From Streptomyces pinistramenti (GTDB lineage Bacteria > Actinomycetota > Actinomycetes > Streptomycetales > Streptomycetaceae), in NCBI RefSeq assembly GCF_020564935.1, contig NZ_JAJCXB010000009.1, forward strand, positions 119,207-183,206: a stretch of DNA of 64,000 nucleotides. Direction: 5' to 3'. The notes under the pieces were generated by a model that saw only the letters and a list, made by a program, of their open reading frames with translations, did not search any database and was not told where the DNA came from. A program made the position numbers and the translations under genes. Below, one piece after another: positions 17,235 to 24,544 of this stretch; the first letter of the stretch is position 1; the number at the start of each line of letters is the position of its first letter.

Positions 17235-17869
17235 CCGCCCTGCACGCCGACGGAGCGCTCCGGCCTACGGCTGGGGCGCTCCGCCTCATCGAGGAACGCG
17301 CCGTCAGGCCGAAGACGGTGGACGTCGCCGGCTACGTTCGCGCGGTGTCGGCACACTGTCCGTATCTGGCGCCGTCGATGGCGCGGGGGCTGACGGGGTG
17401 GACGGTGTACGAAATCGCTGGAGATGCGGAGTCGGCCGAGGCCGAGGTGTTCCACGCCGGTGTGCAAGCCGCGGAATGGGTACGGCCGTTGACGACCCGG
17501 TCGCACGGCGCGCTTGTGTGCGAGAACATCGTTCTCCTCGGCGGTGACGGGGTCGGCCCTGGCGAGCTGATGGCCTGGCCACACTGGGCGTTGAAGAACC
17601 TGTACGGGCCGGTTGGGCTGATGTTCGGAAAATTCTGGGCGGGCGAGCAGGGCAGCAACCGCTACGGCCGCAGTATCCCGGCACCCCCGTTTTCGTTCCT
17701 CCCCGTGCGGGTGGCTGTACGCCCTCGCGATCCGCGACGATTTCTGAGCCGGACACCGGAGCTTGCCGTCGCCGTGGCGCGTGCGGTGGACGATGGACGC
17801 GAGGTGTTCAGGGACCTCTCGCAGGACTGGAAGGTGGTACGCCCATGGGCGAAACAGCTCCTGACCTGA
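17231..17869 (+). CDS. Conserved hypothetical protein (possibly DUF6875-like)
   Basis: A 212-residue protein whose GTG overlaps the preceding stop (GTGA). The most striking segment is GPVGLMFGKFWAGEQGSNR followed by IPAPPFSFLPVRVAVRPRDP; I recall similar stretches in DUF6875-type proteins, but this is a recollection and not a search result. No catalytic motif or membrane segment is obvious. It is the second or third gene of the island operon and overlaps the kinase-like gene by 25 bases. That suggests it works with the dioxygenase and kinase. Confidence 0.65.
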   Translation: MTALHADGALRPTAGALRLIEERAVRPKTVDVAGYVRAVSAHCPYLAPSMARGLTGWTVYEIAGDAESAEAEVFHAGVQAAEWVRPLTTRSHGALVCENIVLLGGDGVGPGELMAWPHWALKNLYGPVGLMFGKFWAGEQGSNRYGRSIPAPPFSFLPVRVAVRPRDPRRFLSRTPELAVAVARAVDDGREVFRDLSQDWKVVRPWAKQLLT

Positions 17870-18756
17870 CGGCGCCTCCACACGAGGCAACAGACCTTCT
17901 GTCCGAACGGTTCGGCTCTCCTGTCACCGCTGATCTGCTCAGCGACCGGCGCGGTTCCAGGGCCTGGAAGGTGACCACACCGGCCATGCGTCTGGCGCTC
18001 AAGGCCAACGCACCCGGCAGCGACGATGCCCGGGACAAGGCCGCGGGAAGGGACCAGGAAAACCGCCACCTCATCCGCCTGACGCAGGCGGGCGCCATCG
18101 ACTCCGCCTACCGGATCGACGCCGGCCCGTGGGAAAGCGGCCGATGGCTTGCCGTGCGATGGATCGAAGGCGTCCCACTGTGGCGCGCCCTGGCCCTCAC
18201 CCGCGGCCCGGAGGGAAACCGCCCCTCCGTGCGTCCCTGGCTGCTGGGCATCACCCGGACCTGGGCCCGGCGTCTGGACGCCCTGCACGCTGCCGGATGG
18301 GCACACGCCGACGTGCAGCCCACCAATACCCTCGTCACCCTCGTCGATTCAGGCGAAGTGCACCTGATCGACTACGCGCTGGCGTGCGGCCCCGAAGAAG
18401 CCGAACGACTGCCGTACCGGGGCGCGCTCACCCACACCACCGCCCCCGAAGTCGCCGAAGCCCTCTTGTCCACCAGCGATGACACGCACGTCCGCGTCCA
18501 GCCACCGGCCGATATCTGGGGCCTGGGAGCCTCGTTGTTCTGGTGCTGGACCGGGCGTCGCCCCGTGGCGTACGAGGGGGAAGCAGACCGCACGGCCAAG
18601 CTCCAGGCCATCGCGCAAGGCCACACCGTCCCGCTCGAAGACGCCCGGCCGTGGCCCTTCCCCACGTTCGAGAACCTCATCGCCGCATGCCTGGCCCCTG
18701 ACCCCGACCGGCGACCTTCCGCCACCGAGGTGGCTGCCCTGCTTACGGAGGCCTGA
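17845..18756 (+). CDS. Protein-kinase-fold phosphotransferase
   Basis: A 303-residue kinase-like protein. The catalytic loop is HADVQPTN (HxDxxxxN), the metal-binding DFG position is DYA in HLIDYALA, and APEV corresponds to the APE motif. The N-lobe is poor in glycine, with LALKAN as a possible VAIK lysine. There is no transmembrane or sensor domain, unlike PknB-type kinases. It may phosphorylate a small molecule or a peptide made by the island operon. HTTAPEV and DIWGLGASLFW keep the C-lobe eukaryotic-like pattern. It overlaps the preceding gene and is two bases from the next start. Confidence 0.8.
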   Translation: MGETAPDLTAPPHEATDLLSERFGSPVTADLLSDRRGSRAWKVTTPAMRLALKANAPGSDDARDKAAGRDQENRHLIRLTQAGAIDSAYRIDAGPWESGRWLAVRWIEGVPLWRALALTRGPEGNRPSVRPWLLGITRTWARRLDALHAAGWAHADVQPTNTLVTLVDSGEVHLIDYALACGPEEAERLPYRGALTHTTAPEVAEALLSTSDDTHVRVQPPADIWGLGASLFWCWTGRRPVAYEGEADRTAKLQAIAQGHTVPLEDARPWPFPTFENLIAACLAPDPDRRPSATEVAALLTEA

Positions 18757-18758
18757 CC

Positions 18759-19262
18759 TTGATCGAACTGCGAGACCTCACCCCGGGCGACGCTCCGGCC
18801 GTCCAACGGATCTACAGCGGCGCCTCGGTGACCTTCACCCGCACTCACGGAATGACCGCTGAAGAGGCCGCGGACTACGTGGAAAACGCCCTTGCCCACG
18901 CCCGCACGACTCCTCGTGAACGATGGTGCTTCGCCATCACGGTCGGCGATGACGTCGTCGGATTGGTGAAGTTCCGCAACCGCGGGCACAGACACGCCGC
19001 CGCCAGCTACATCCTGCGCGAGAACACCTGGGGCAACGGCTACGCAACGGAAGCCCTCAAACAGGCCGTTGGCTACGCCTTCACCCATGCGGGGATCATC
19101 CGTCTCAGCGCCAAACACCATCCCGACAACCCGGCATCCGGCCGCGTCCTGATCAAGGCCGGATTCATCCGGACCGGCACTGTGCCCACCGGCCCCGCAC
19201 TCGGCCGACCCGGGGTCGACTTCCTGGTGTACGAAATCCGCCGGCGCGACAACCAGACATAG
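18759..19262 (+). CDS. GNAT family N-acetyltransferase
   Basis: A 167-residue acetyltransferase of the RimJ/RimL type. It starts at TTG 18759, two bases after the kinase stop, with ACGGAGG as ribosome-binding site. The acetyl-CoA-binding part is YILRENTWGNGYATEALKQA with the usual Q/R-x-x-G-x-G/A region, followed by HPDNPASGRVLIKAGF. It is the last gene of the island operon; the truncated CPT gene copy begins about 50 bases further on. Possible roles are self-protection or tailoring of a product by acetylation. Confidence 0.85.
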   Translation: MIELRDLTPGDAPAVQRIYSGASVTFTRTHGMTAEEAADYVENALAHARTTPRERWCFAITVGDDVVGLVKFRNRGHRHAAASYILRENTWGNGYATEALKQAVGYAFTHAGIIRLSAKHHPDNPASGRVLIKAGFIRTGTVPTGPALGRPGVDFLVYEIRRRDNQT

Positions 19263-19310
19263 CCGCGTACGGACTCGGGCATGGGGCAACGAACGAGATC
19301 ACCGGAGGAG

Positions 19311-19414
19311 TGGTCACCCTGAACGACGACGGATCCACCAGCGGTCCGGTAGACGGTGGGGCAGTCGTCGTTGTTGCCGTTGCCGGTAAGCCGGGTCGGT
19401 TGCTCACGCGCCAT
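19311..19414 (-). pseudogene. Truncated second copy of the small CPT-motif gene
   Basis: From ATG 19414 the frame reads MAREQPTRLTGNGNNDD, then CPTVYRTAGGSVVVQGD, the same pattern as the intact small protein at 13428-13640. It then departs into unrelated residues and runs antisense into the GNAT gene. The break at about 19310 marks the right edge of island-specific DNA. Its start lies 150 bases from the exonuclease III stop, similar to the left copy's 104-110. Confidence 0.6.
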
Positions 19415-19567
19415 GCTGAAACCCTCTTGTGGACGGGCCTTGTTGGGCCTGTCGAGCATGACCGTACGAGGCTCGGGAAGCGCCGTCCGTGCACGAACGC
19501 GGCTATGCGCGATGCCGGGTGAACCAGAGCCCCCGCCGACGGCACGGCCTCACAGTGCGGACGCTCG

Positions 19568-20371
19568 TCACACGTCGAAGGTCACCGTAACCGGCGCATG
19601 ATCGCTCCACCGTTCCTCGTGTGAGGCGGCCCGTTCCACGGATGCCTTCAGTGCGCGCCGTGCCAGGCCCGGCGTCGCCATGGCGTAGTCGATGCGCCAG
19701 CCCGCGTCGTTGTCGAAGGCCCGGCCGCGGTACGACCACCATGAGTACGGGCCCTCGGTGTCCGGGTGCAGGGCGCGGACGACGTCGACGTATCCGCCGG
19801 ACGACTCCGTGAGGACGTCGGTCAGCCAGGCGCGCTCCTCGGGGAGGAAGCCGGCCTTCTTGCGGTTGGCCTTCCAGTTCTTCAGGTCGGCCTCCTGGTG
19901 GGCGATGTTCCAGTCGCCGCAGACCACGACCTCGCGGCCGTCGGCGGCCGAGCGGGTGCGCAGGTCGACGAGGTAGGGGAGGAATTCCGCCAGGAAGCGT
20001 TCCTTCTCGTCCTGGCGGTCGGTGCCGACCTCGCCGGATGGCAGGTAGAGGGAGGCCACGGTCACGCCGGGCAGGTCCGCCTCGACGTACCGCCCGCTCC
20101 CGTCGAACTCCGCCGAGCCGAATCCCACCTGGACCCGGTCCGGCTCCCGACGTGTGTAGAGGGACACACCGGCCCGCCCCTTGGCCGCGGCCGGTGCGTG
20201 CACGACGTGCCAGCCGGCGGGCTCGCGTACCTCGTCGGGCAGCTGGCCGGGCTCGGCCCGTACTTCCTGGAGACACAGCACGTCAGCGCCGGTCTCCGCG
20301 AGCCACGGCACGAAGCCCTTCTTGGCGGCGGCGCGCAGCCCATTCACATTCACGGTCGTCACGGTGAGCAT
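19568..20371 (-). CDS. xthA: Exodeoxyribonuclease III
   Basis: A 267-residue Mg-dependent AP endonuclease/3'-5' exonuclease of base-excision repair. Visible residues are N8 in VNVNGLR, E36 in CLQEVRAE, the D153/N155 pair in CGDWNIAHQEADLKNW, and the terminal D257/H258 in WSDHAPVTV. Length is normal. ATG 20371 starts exactly at the family N-terminus MLTVTTVNVNG. Its last 40 bases are duplicated 5.8 kb downstream, so an accessory island appears to have entered at the 3' end of this gene without destroying it. It is divergent from a GNAT gene 87 bases away. Confidence 0.93.
   Translation of the reverse strand: MLTVTTVNVNGLRAAAKKGFVPWLAETGADVLCLQEVRAEPGQLPDEVREPAGWHVVHAPAAAKGRAGVSLYTRREPDRVQVGFGSAEFDGSGRYVEADLPGVTVASLYLPSGEVGTDRQDEKERFLAEFLPYLVDLRTRSAADGREVVVCGDWNIAHQEADLKNWKANRKKAGFLPEERAWLTDVLTESSGGYVDVVRALHPDTEGPYSWWSYRGRAFDNDAGWRIDYAMATPGLARRALKASVERAASHEERWSDHAPVTVTFDV
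19583..19622. repeat. Right copy of island-flanking 40-bp direct repeat
   Basis: Part of the intact exonuclease III gene's 3' end; 38 of 40 bases equal 13759-13798 in direct orientation. Confidence 0.7.
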
Positions 20372-20458
20372 CCCGGCACGATACCGAGCCGCCGCCGCGG
20401 ACCGGGCATCGCGCCGGGTGCCTCCCGCTCCCGCTCGTACACCCGTACGCTTTCCGGA

Positions 20459-20950
20459 ATGGAGATAGTCCCCGTTCGTTACGACCACCCCGACGCGGTC
20501 ACACTCGATGCCCTGGTGCAGCAGGAGTACGTGCGGCGCTACGGCGAGGGTGACATCACGCCGCTGGATGCGGCGATGTTCGTGCCGCCGCGCGGCGCCT
20601 ACCTGCTGGCGTACGACGGCGGGCGCCCGCTGGCCACCGGCGGCTGGCGGGTCCAGGAGGACGCGGCCGAGGGGTACGCGCCGGGGGACGCCGAGATCAA
20701 GCGGATGTTCGTGGTCGACCGGGCCCGTGGGCGCGGGCTCGCGCGGCGCATCCTGGCGGCGCTGGAGACGGACGCGCGGGCGGCCGGACGCACGCGGATG
20801 GTGCTGGAGACCGGCACCGAGCAGCCCGAGGCCCTCGCCCTGTACGCGTCGTGCGGGTACCGGATGGTCCCGAAGGCGGAGAAGTTCGGGCTGTTCCGGG
20901 CGTACGAGGACAGCCGCTGCATGACCAAGGATCTGACGACCGCCTGCTGA
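20459..20950 (+). CDS. GNAT family N-acetyltransferase
   Basis: A 163-residue acetyltransferase. It contains IKRMFVVDRARGRGLARRIL, the acetyl-CoA-binding Q/R-x-x-G-x-G/A loop, and a C-terminal PEALALYASCGYRM stretch. The ATG at 20459 directly follows ACGCTTTCCGGA, with no strong ribosome-binding site. The substrate is unknown. It is monocistronic, followed by the promoter of an ABC transporter operon. Confidence 0.87.
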   Translation: MEIVPVRYDHPDAVTLDALVQQEYVRRYGEGDITPLDAAMFVPPRGAYLLAYDGGRPLATGGWRVQEDAAEGYAPGDAEIKRMFVVDRARGRGLARRILAALETDARAAGRTRMVLETGTEQPEALALYASCGYRMVPKAEKFGLFRAYEDSRCMTKDLTTAC

Positions 20951-20994
20951 CCGGGTGTCCGGCGCCCCGGCCTGCGCCCTCCTCCGTGCGTTGT

Positions 20995-21043
20995 TTGACA
21001 GGGCTCCGGGCCGCTCCCCATACTCATTCCACTAATCAACTAG
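20995..21043 (+). promoter_or_regulatory. Promoter and likely YtrA-type operator of the ABC transporter operon
   Basis: TTGACA at 20995-21000 and CATACT at 21019-21024 are 18 bases apart, a near-consensus vegetative promoter. Just after the -10, CTAATCAACTAG (21032-21043) is an imperfect palindrome (8 of 12 positions symmetrical) of the kind bound by YtrA-subfamily GntR regulators. Such a regulator is encoded at the end of this operon. Confidence 0.6.
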
Positions 21044-21060
21044 CTAAAGGGGGGATCCAG

Positions 21061-21987
21061 GTGAGCGACCCGAGCCCATGGGCGATCGAGGCCGAAGGTC
21101 TGGGGAAGAAGTACCGCCGCGGCTGGGCGCTGCGGGACTGCTCGTTCCGTCTCGGCGCCGGCCACATCTGCGCGTTGGTCGGCCCCAACGGCGCGGGCAA
21201 GAGCACCTTTCTCGGCTCCGCGACCCGGCTCGTGCAGCCGACGACCGGCAGCCTGCGGCTCTTCGGCGTGCCGGTGTCCGATCCGGCCGTTCTCGAACGG
21301 GTCGCCTTCCTCGCGCAGGACAAGCCGCTCTACCCCCGCTTCACGGTGGCCGAGACGCTGCGCCTGGGCCGCGAGCTGAACCCGCGCTGGGACCAGGCCC
21401 TGGCCGAGCGGATCGTGCGGGCGGGCAACGTCCCCCTCACCGCCCGGATCGGCACCCTCTCCGGCGGCCAGCGCACCCGCGTCGCCTTCGCGCTGGCCTT
21501 CGGCAAACGCCCCGATCTGCTGCTGCTCGACGAGCCGATGTCCGACCTCGACCCGCTGGCCCGGCACGAGATGTCCGGCCTGCTGATGGCCGAGGCCGCC
21601 GAGCACGGCACGACCGTGCTGATGTCGTCCCACATGCTCTCCGAGATGGAGGACATGTGTGACTACCTCCTCGTCCTCGCCGAGGGCCGGCTGCGGATGG
21701 CGGGCGGGACCGACGAACTGGTGCCCGCGCACACCCTGGTGACCGGCGTGGCCGCCGGTGACGGCGTGCCGGAGGAACTGACCCGGCGGCACACCGTCGT
21801 CGAATCCCGGGTCACCGGGCGGCAGTTCACCGCACTCATCCGGCCCGGCGGCCCGCTCTCCGACAGCTGGGAGGCGCAGTCGCCCAGCATGGAAGAGGTG
21901 CTGCTGGCCTACCTGCGGTCGCCCGAAGCGCCCACGATGATCGCGGACGAGGCGCGGCTCGACGGCCCCCGTGCGGCCGCGGCATGA
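21061..21987 (+). CDS. ABC transporter ATP-binding protein
   Basis: A 308-residue ATPase with Walker A GPNGAGKS at 41-48, signature LSGGQ at 133-137, and LLLDEPMSDLDP at 154-165 (Walker B and D-loop). It starts at GTG 21061 after AAAGGGGGGA. The following gene encodes its membrane partner, coupled by an ATGA overlap. With the adjacent YtrA-type regulator this resembles the GntR-controlled ABC exporters that in Gram-positive bacteria answer cell-envelope-active antibiotics. That role is inferred from family and layout. Confidence 0.9.
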   Translation: MSDPSPWAIEAEGLGKKYRRGWALRDCSFRLGAGHICALVGPNGAGKSTFLGSATRLVQPTTGSLRLFGVPVSDPAVLERVAFLAQDKPLYPRFTVAETLRLGRELNPRWDQALAERIVRAGNVPLTARIGTLSGGQRTRVAFALAFGKRPDLLLLDEPMSDLDPLARHEMSGLLMAEAAEHGTTVLMSSHMLSEMEDMCDYLLVLAEGRLRMAGGTDELVPAHTLVTGVAAGDGVPEELTRRHTVVESRVTGRQFTALIRPGGPLSDSWEAQSPSMEEVLLAYLRSPEAPTMIADEARLDGPRAAAA

Positions 21988-23006
21988 GCGGCACCACACA
22001 GGCGGCGAGCCCGTCGCGTACGGAGCGGGCCGTGGCGCCGGACGGCGGTTCCGCGGCGTCCGGCGCCCGGCGCGAGCTGCTGCACAAGCTCCCCTGGCTG
22101 GTCTGGCGGCGACACCGCGCAGCCCTCCGCCTCGGCCTGCTGATCACCGTCGTGGCCTGCGCGGTCTTCGCGTACCAGCGCATGGGGATCATGGACTTCC
22201 TCGGCGGCAGGAGCGCCCCCGACCTGGACGGGCAGCAGGCCGAAGAGTTCCAGAACCGGTTCAACTCGACGTTCAAGTTCGACCTCGCGTTCCTGACCTT
22301 CCTGCCCGGCATCGTCGGCGTCTTCCTCGGCGCCCCGCTGATCGCCGGCGAGCAGGAGCACGGCACGCTCAAGCTGGTCACCACGCAGTCCGCGAGCCGC
22401 GCCCGGTGGATCACCGCCACCCTCGTGCTGCCGCTGGCCGTCGTGGTGGTGTGCACCACCCTGCTGTCGGTCGTCTTCCACTGGATGTGGGCACCCGCCC
22501 ACGAAATCGCCGCCTTCGGCGACTGGCTGGACAGCGGCATCTTCGAGAGCACAGGGCCGGTCCTGCCCGCGCGGACCCTGCTCTTCACGGTCTGCGGCAT
22601 CGCCATCGGCATGCTGGCGAAGCGGGTCGTGACGGCGATGGCCGTCACCGCCGTCTTCGCCGCGGTCTTCAGCGTCATCTGGGCGGCGAAGGTGCGCCAC
22701 CAGCTCGGCACGCTCCGCGACTCCGTCTACCCGTACGACGGCGACGGCCCCGACCTGCCGCCCGGATCCATCCGGATCGACGACTGGCTCTCCACCGCGG
22801 GCGGCGACCTCTTCGGCATCAGCACCTGCAACGACGACGAAACCGGTGCCTGCCGGGCAAAGCTGGGCATCGTCAACCGCGTGACCCAGTACTTCGACTA
22901 CGGACAGATGACGGGGATGCAGTGGCTGGGCGCGGGGATCCTGCTGGCACTGACCGTGGCGGCCCTGGCGTTCGTCATCTGGCGGGCCCGCCGGCGGCCG
23001 CTCTGA
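21984..23006 (+). CDS. ABC transporter permease
   Basis: A 340-residue membrane protein with about six hydrophobic segments. They include LGLLITVVACAVFAY near residue 52, FLTFLPGIVGVFLGAPLIAGEQ near 105 (the EQEHGTLK motif that follows is typical of ABC-2 permeases), VLPLAVVVVCTTLL, and a last helix before the basic C-terminus. The start overlaps the ATPase stop (ATGA), so the two subunits are produced together. A long extracytoplasmic loop lies between the fifth and sixth segments. Confidence 0.87.
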   Translation: MSGTTQAASPSRTERAVAPDGGSAASGARRELLHKLPWLVWRRHRAALRLGLLITVVACAVFAYQRMGIMDFLGGRSAPDLDGQQAEEFQNRFNSTFKFDLAFLTFLPGIVGVFLGAPLIAGEQEHGTLKLVTTQSASRARWITATLVLPLAVVVVCTTLLSVVFHWMWAPAHEIAAFGDWLDSGIFESTGPVLPARTLLFTVCGIAIGMLAKRVVTAMAVTAVFAAVFSVIWAAKVRHQLGTLRDSVYPYDGDGPDLPPGSIRIDDWLSTAGGDLFGISTCNDDETGACRAKLGIVNRVTQYFDYGQMTGMQWLGAGILLALTVAALAFVIWRARRRPL

Positions 23007-23127
23007 GACCCGGCCGGGACGGCGCTTTGACACCCGGTACGGGCACACCGATCATCAAGCGGTCGGACAGCACGGCCCGTCCGGCGCGGAGTGCACGCGC
23101 CGCGCGGGCGGACGAGGTGGAGAGGTG

Positions 23128-23520
23128 GTGAGCGTGGTCGAGTTCCGTATCGACCGCCGCAGCGGCGTCGCCACCTACCTCCAGATCGTCCAGCAGGTCC
23201 AGCAGGCGCTGCGGCTGGGCATCCTGGTGGAGGGCGACAGGCTGCCGACGGCCGCACAGGTCGCCGCCACCACCAAGGTCAATCCGAACACCACCCTGAA
23301 GGCGTACCGGGAGCTGGAGCGGGAGGGCCTGGTCGAGCCGCGGCCCGGCCTTGGCACCTTCGTCAGCCGCACGCTCGCCCGGCCCAAGTCGGCCGCGGAC
23401 GCGCTGCTGCGCGAGGAGTTGCGTTCCTGGATGGACCGCGCCCACGAGGAGGGCCTCGCCCGCGAGGACGTACAGGCGCTGCTGAACTCGGTGCTGGAGG
23501 ACAGGTACCCGGGGGCGTGA
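23128..23520 (+). CDS. GntR family regulator, YtrA subfamily
   Basis: A protein of about 130 residues with an N-terminal winged HTH (LPTAAQVAATTKVNPNTTLK, then AYRELEREGLVEPRPGLGTF) and only a short helical tail, the YtrA pattern. GTG 23128 is preferred over the adjacent GTG 23125 because of spacing from GGTGGAGAG. It lies 120 bases downstream of the ABC permease in the same direction. It probably represses the operon through the palindrome at 21032-21043 when no inducer is present. Confidence 0.88.
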   Translation: MSVVEFRIDRRSGVATYLQIVQQVQQALRLGILVEGDRLPTAAQVAATTKVNPNTTLKAYRELEREGLVEPRPGLGTFVSRTLARPKSAADALLREELRSWMDRAHEEGLAREDVQALLNSVLEDRYPGA

Positions 23521-23628
23521 GGGGACCGGAAGGCTGCGGGGCGGGGCGGGGCGGCGGGTGCGCCCCGCCCCGCAGCGCGTCCGGCGCCCCCGGCCCCGGC
23601 GTTCCATGCCCGTCCCCCGGCACCCTGG

Positions 23629-23659
23629 TTGACCCTCCCCCCACGTCAGGCCGCAGTCT
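23629..23659 (+). promoter_or_regulatory. MerR-type promoter with 19-bp spacer
   Basis: TTGACC at 23629-23634 and CAGTCT at 23654-23659 are exactly 19 bases apart, the elongated spacing characteristic of promoters activated by MerR-family proteins. It lies 55 bases upstream of a TipA-like MerR gene, which suggests autoactivation. Confidence 0.55.
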
Positions 23660-23713
23660 GAGCCCCGAGCAGGTGACGGGCCGGGACGGCCCCAGACGAA
23701 AGGCGCTGCCGCG

Positions 23714-24544
23714 ATGAGTTACCCGGTCGGCCAGGTATCCGGATTCGCCGGTATCACGGTGCGCACGCTGCACCACTACGACAAGGCCGGCCTGCTCTCC
23801 CCCAGCGACCGCAGCCCGGCCGGCTACCGCCTCTACAGCGAGTCCGATCTCGTCAGGCTGCAACAGATCCTGTTCTACCGGGAGTTGGGCTTCCCGCTCG
23901 ACGAGATCGCCACGATCATCGCCGACCCGCAGGCCGACGTACTCGACCACCTGCGCGCCCGCCACCGCCTCCTCAACGAACAGATCGCCAAGCTGCAACG
24001 GCTGGTCGAGGTCGCCGAACAGGCCATGGAGGTCCAGCAGACCGGGGTGCGGCTGACGCCCGAGGAGCGCTTCGAGGTGTTCGGCGAGGTCGCCTTCGAC
24101 CTCAGCTACGCCACCGACGCCCACCGGAAGAAGCAGCACAGCGAGGGCTACCGGCGGTCGATGGCGCGGGCCGGTACACACTCCAAGGAGGACTGGGCAC
24201 GGATCATGGCCGAGGCCACGCAGTGGCGACAGCGCCTCCTGGCGGCCTTCGACGCCGGCGAACCACCGGAAGGGCCGACGGCGATGGACCTCGCCGAAGA
24301 CCACCGCAGTCACCTCACCCGCTGGTTCACCCCCTGCCCCACCGACATGCACGGCCGGATCGCCGACGACTTCGCCGCCGACCCCCGCGCCTTCGCCCTG
24401 ATCGTCCCGCCGTCCGAACAGCGCCCCGGCCTCGCCGGATACCTCAGCACCGCCGTGCACGCCAACGCGGTACGCCAGGCGGAAGCGCCCGAGGCCGCAC
24501 CGGAACCGCCCGCCGACGACACCACCCCCCGGGACGCACGATGA
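23714..24544 (+). CDS. MerR family regulator, TipA-like
   Basis: A 276-residue protein. The MerR HTH occupies the first 70 residues (GQVSGFAGITVRTLHHYDKA and SPAGYRLYSESD), followed by a coiled-coil dimerisation helix. The C-terminal half has the TipAS antibiotic-recognition pattern (EGYRRSMARAGTHSKEDW, HRSHLTRWFTPCPTDMH). A cysteine (TPCP) sits in the position where TipAL binds thiopeptides covalently. Its stop overlaps the ATG of a glycosyltransferase gene, so both would be induced together by an amphipathic antibiotic. The effector is unknown. Confidence 0.87.
   Translation: MSYPVGQVSGFAGITVRTLHHYDKAGLLSPSDRSPAGYRLYSESDLVRLQQILFYRELGFPLDEIATIIADPQADVLDHLRARHRLLNEQIAKLQRLVEVAEQAMEVQQTGVRLTPEERFEVFGEVAFDLSYATDAHRKKQHSEGYRRSMARAGTHSKEDWARIMAEATQWRQRLLAAFDAGEPPEGPTAMDLAEDHRSHLTRWFTPCPTDMHGRIADDFAADPRAFALIVPPSEQRPGLAGYLSTAVHANAVRQAEAPEAAPEPPADDTTPRDAR

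Noticed and set aside
13744..19622. Integrase or transposase for the xthA-flanked island
   Set aside because: None of the frames between the repeats has tyrosine- or serine-recombinase or transposase motifs, so a self-mobile element is not claimed.
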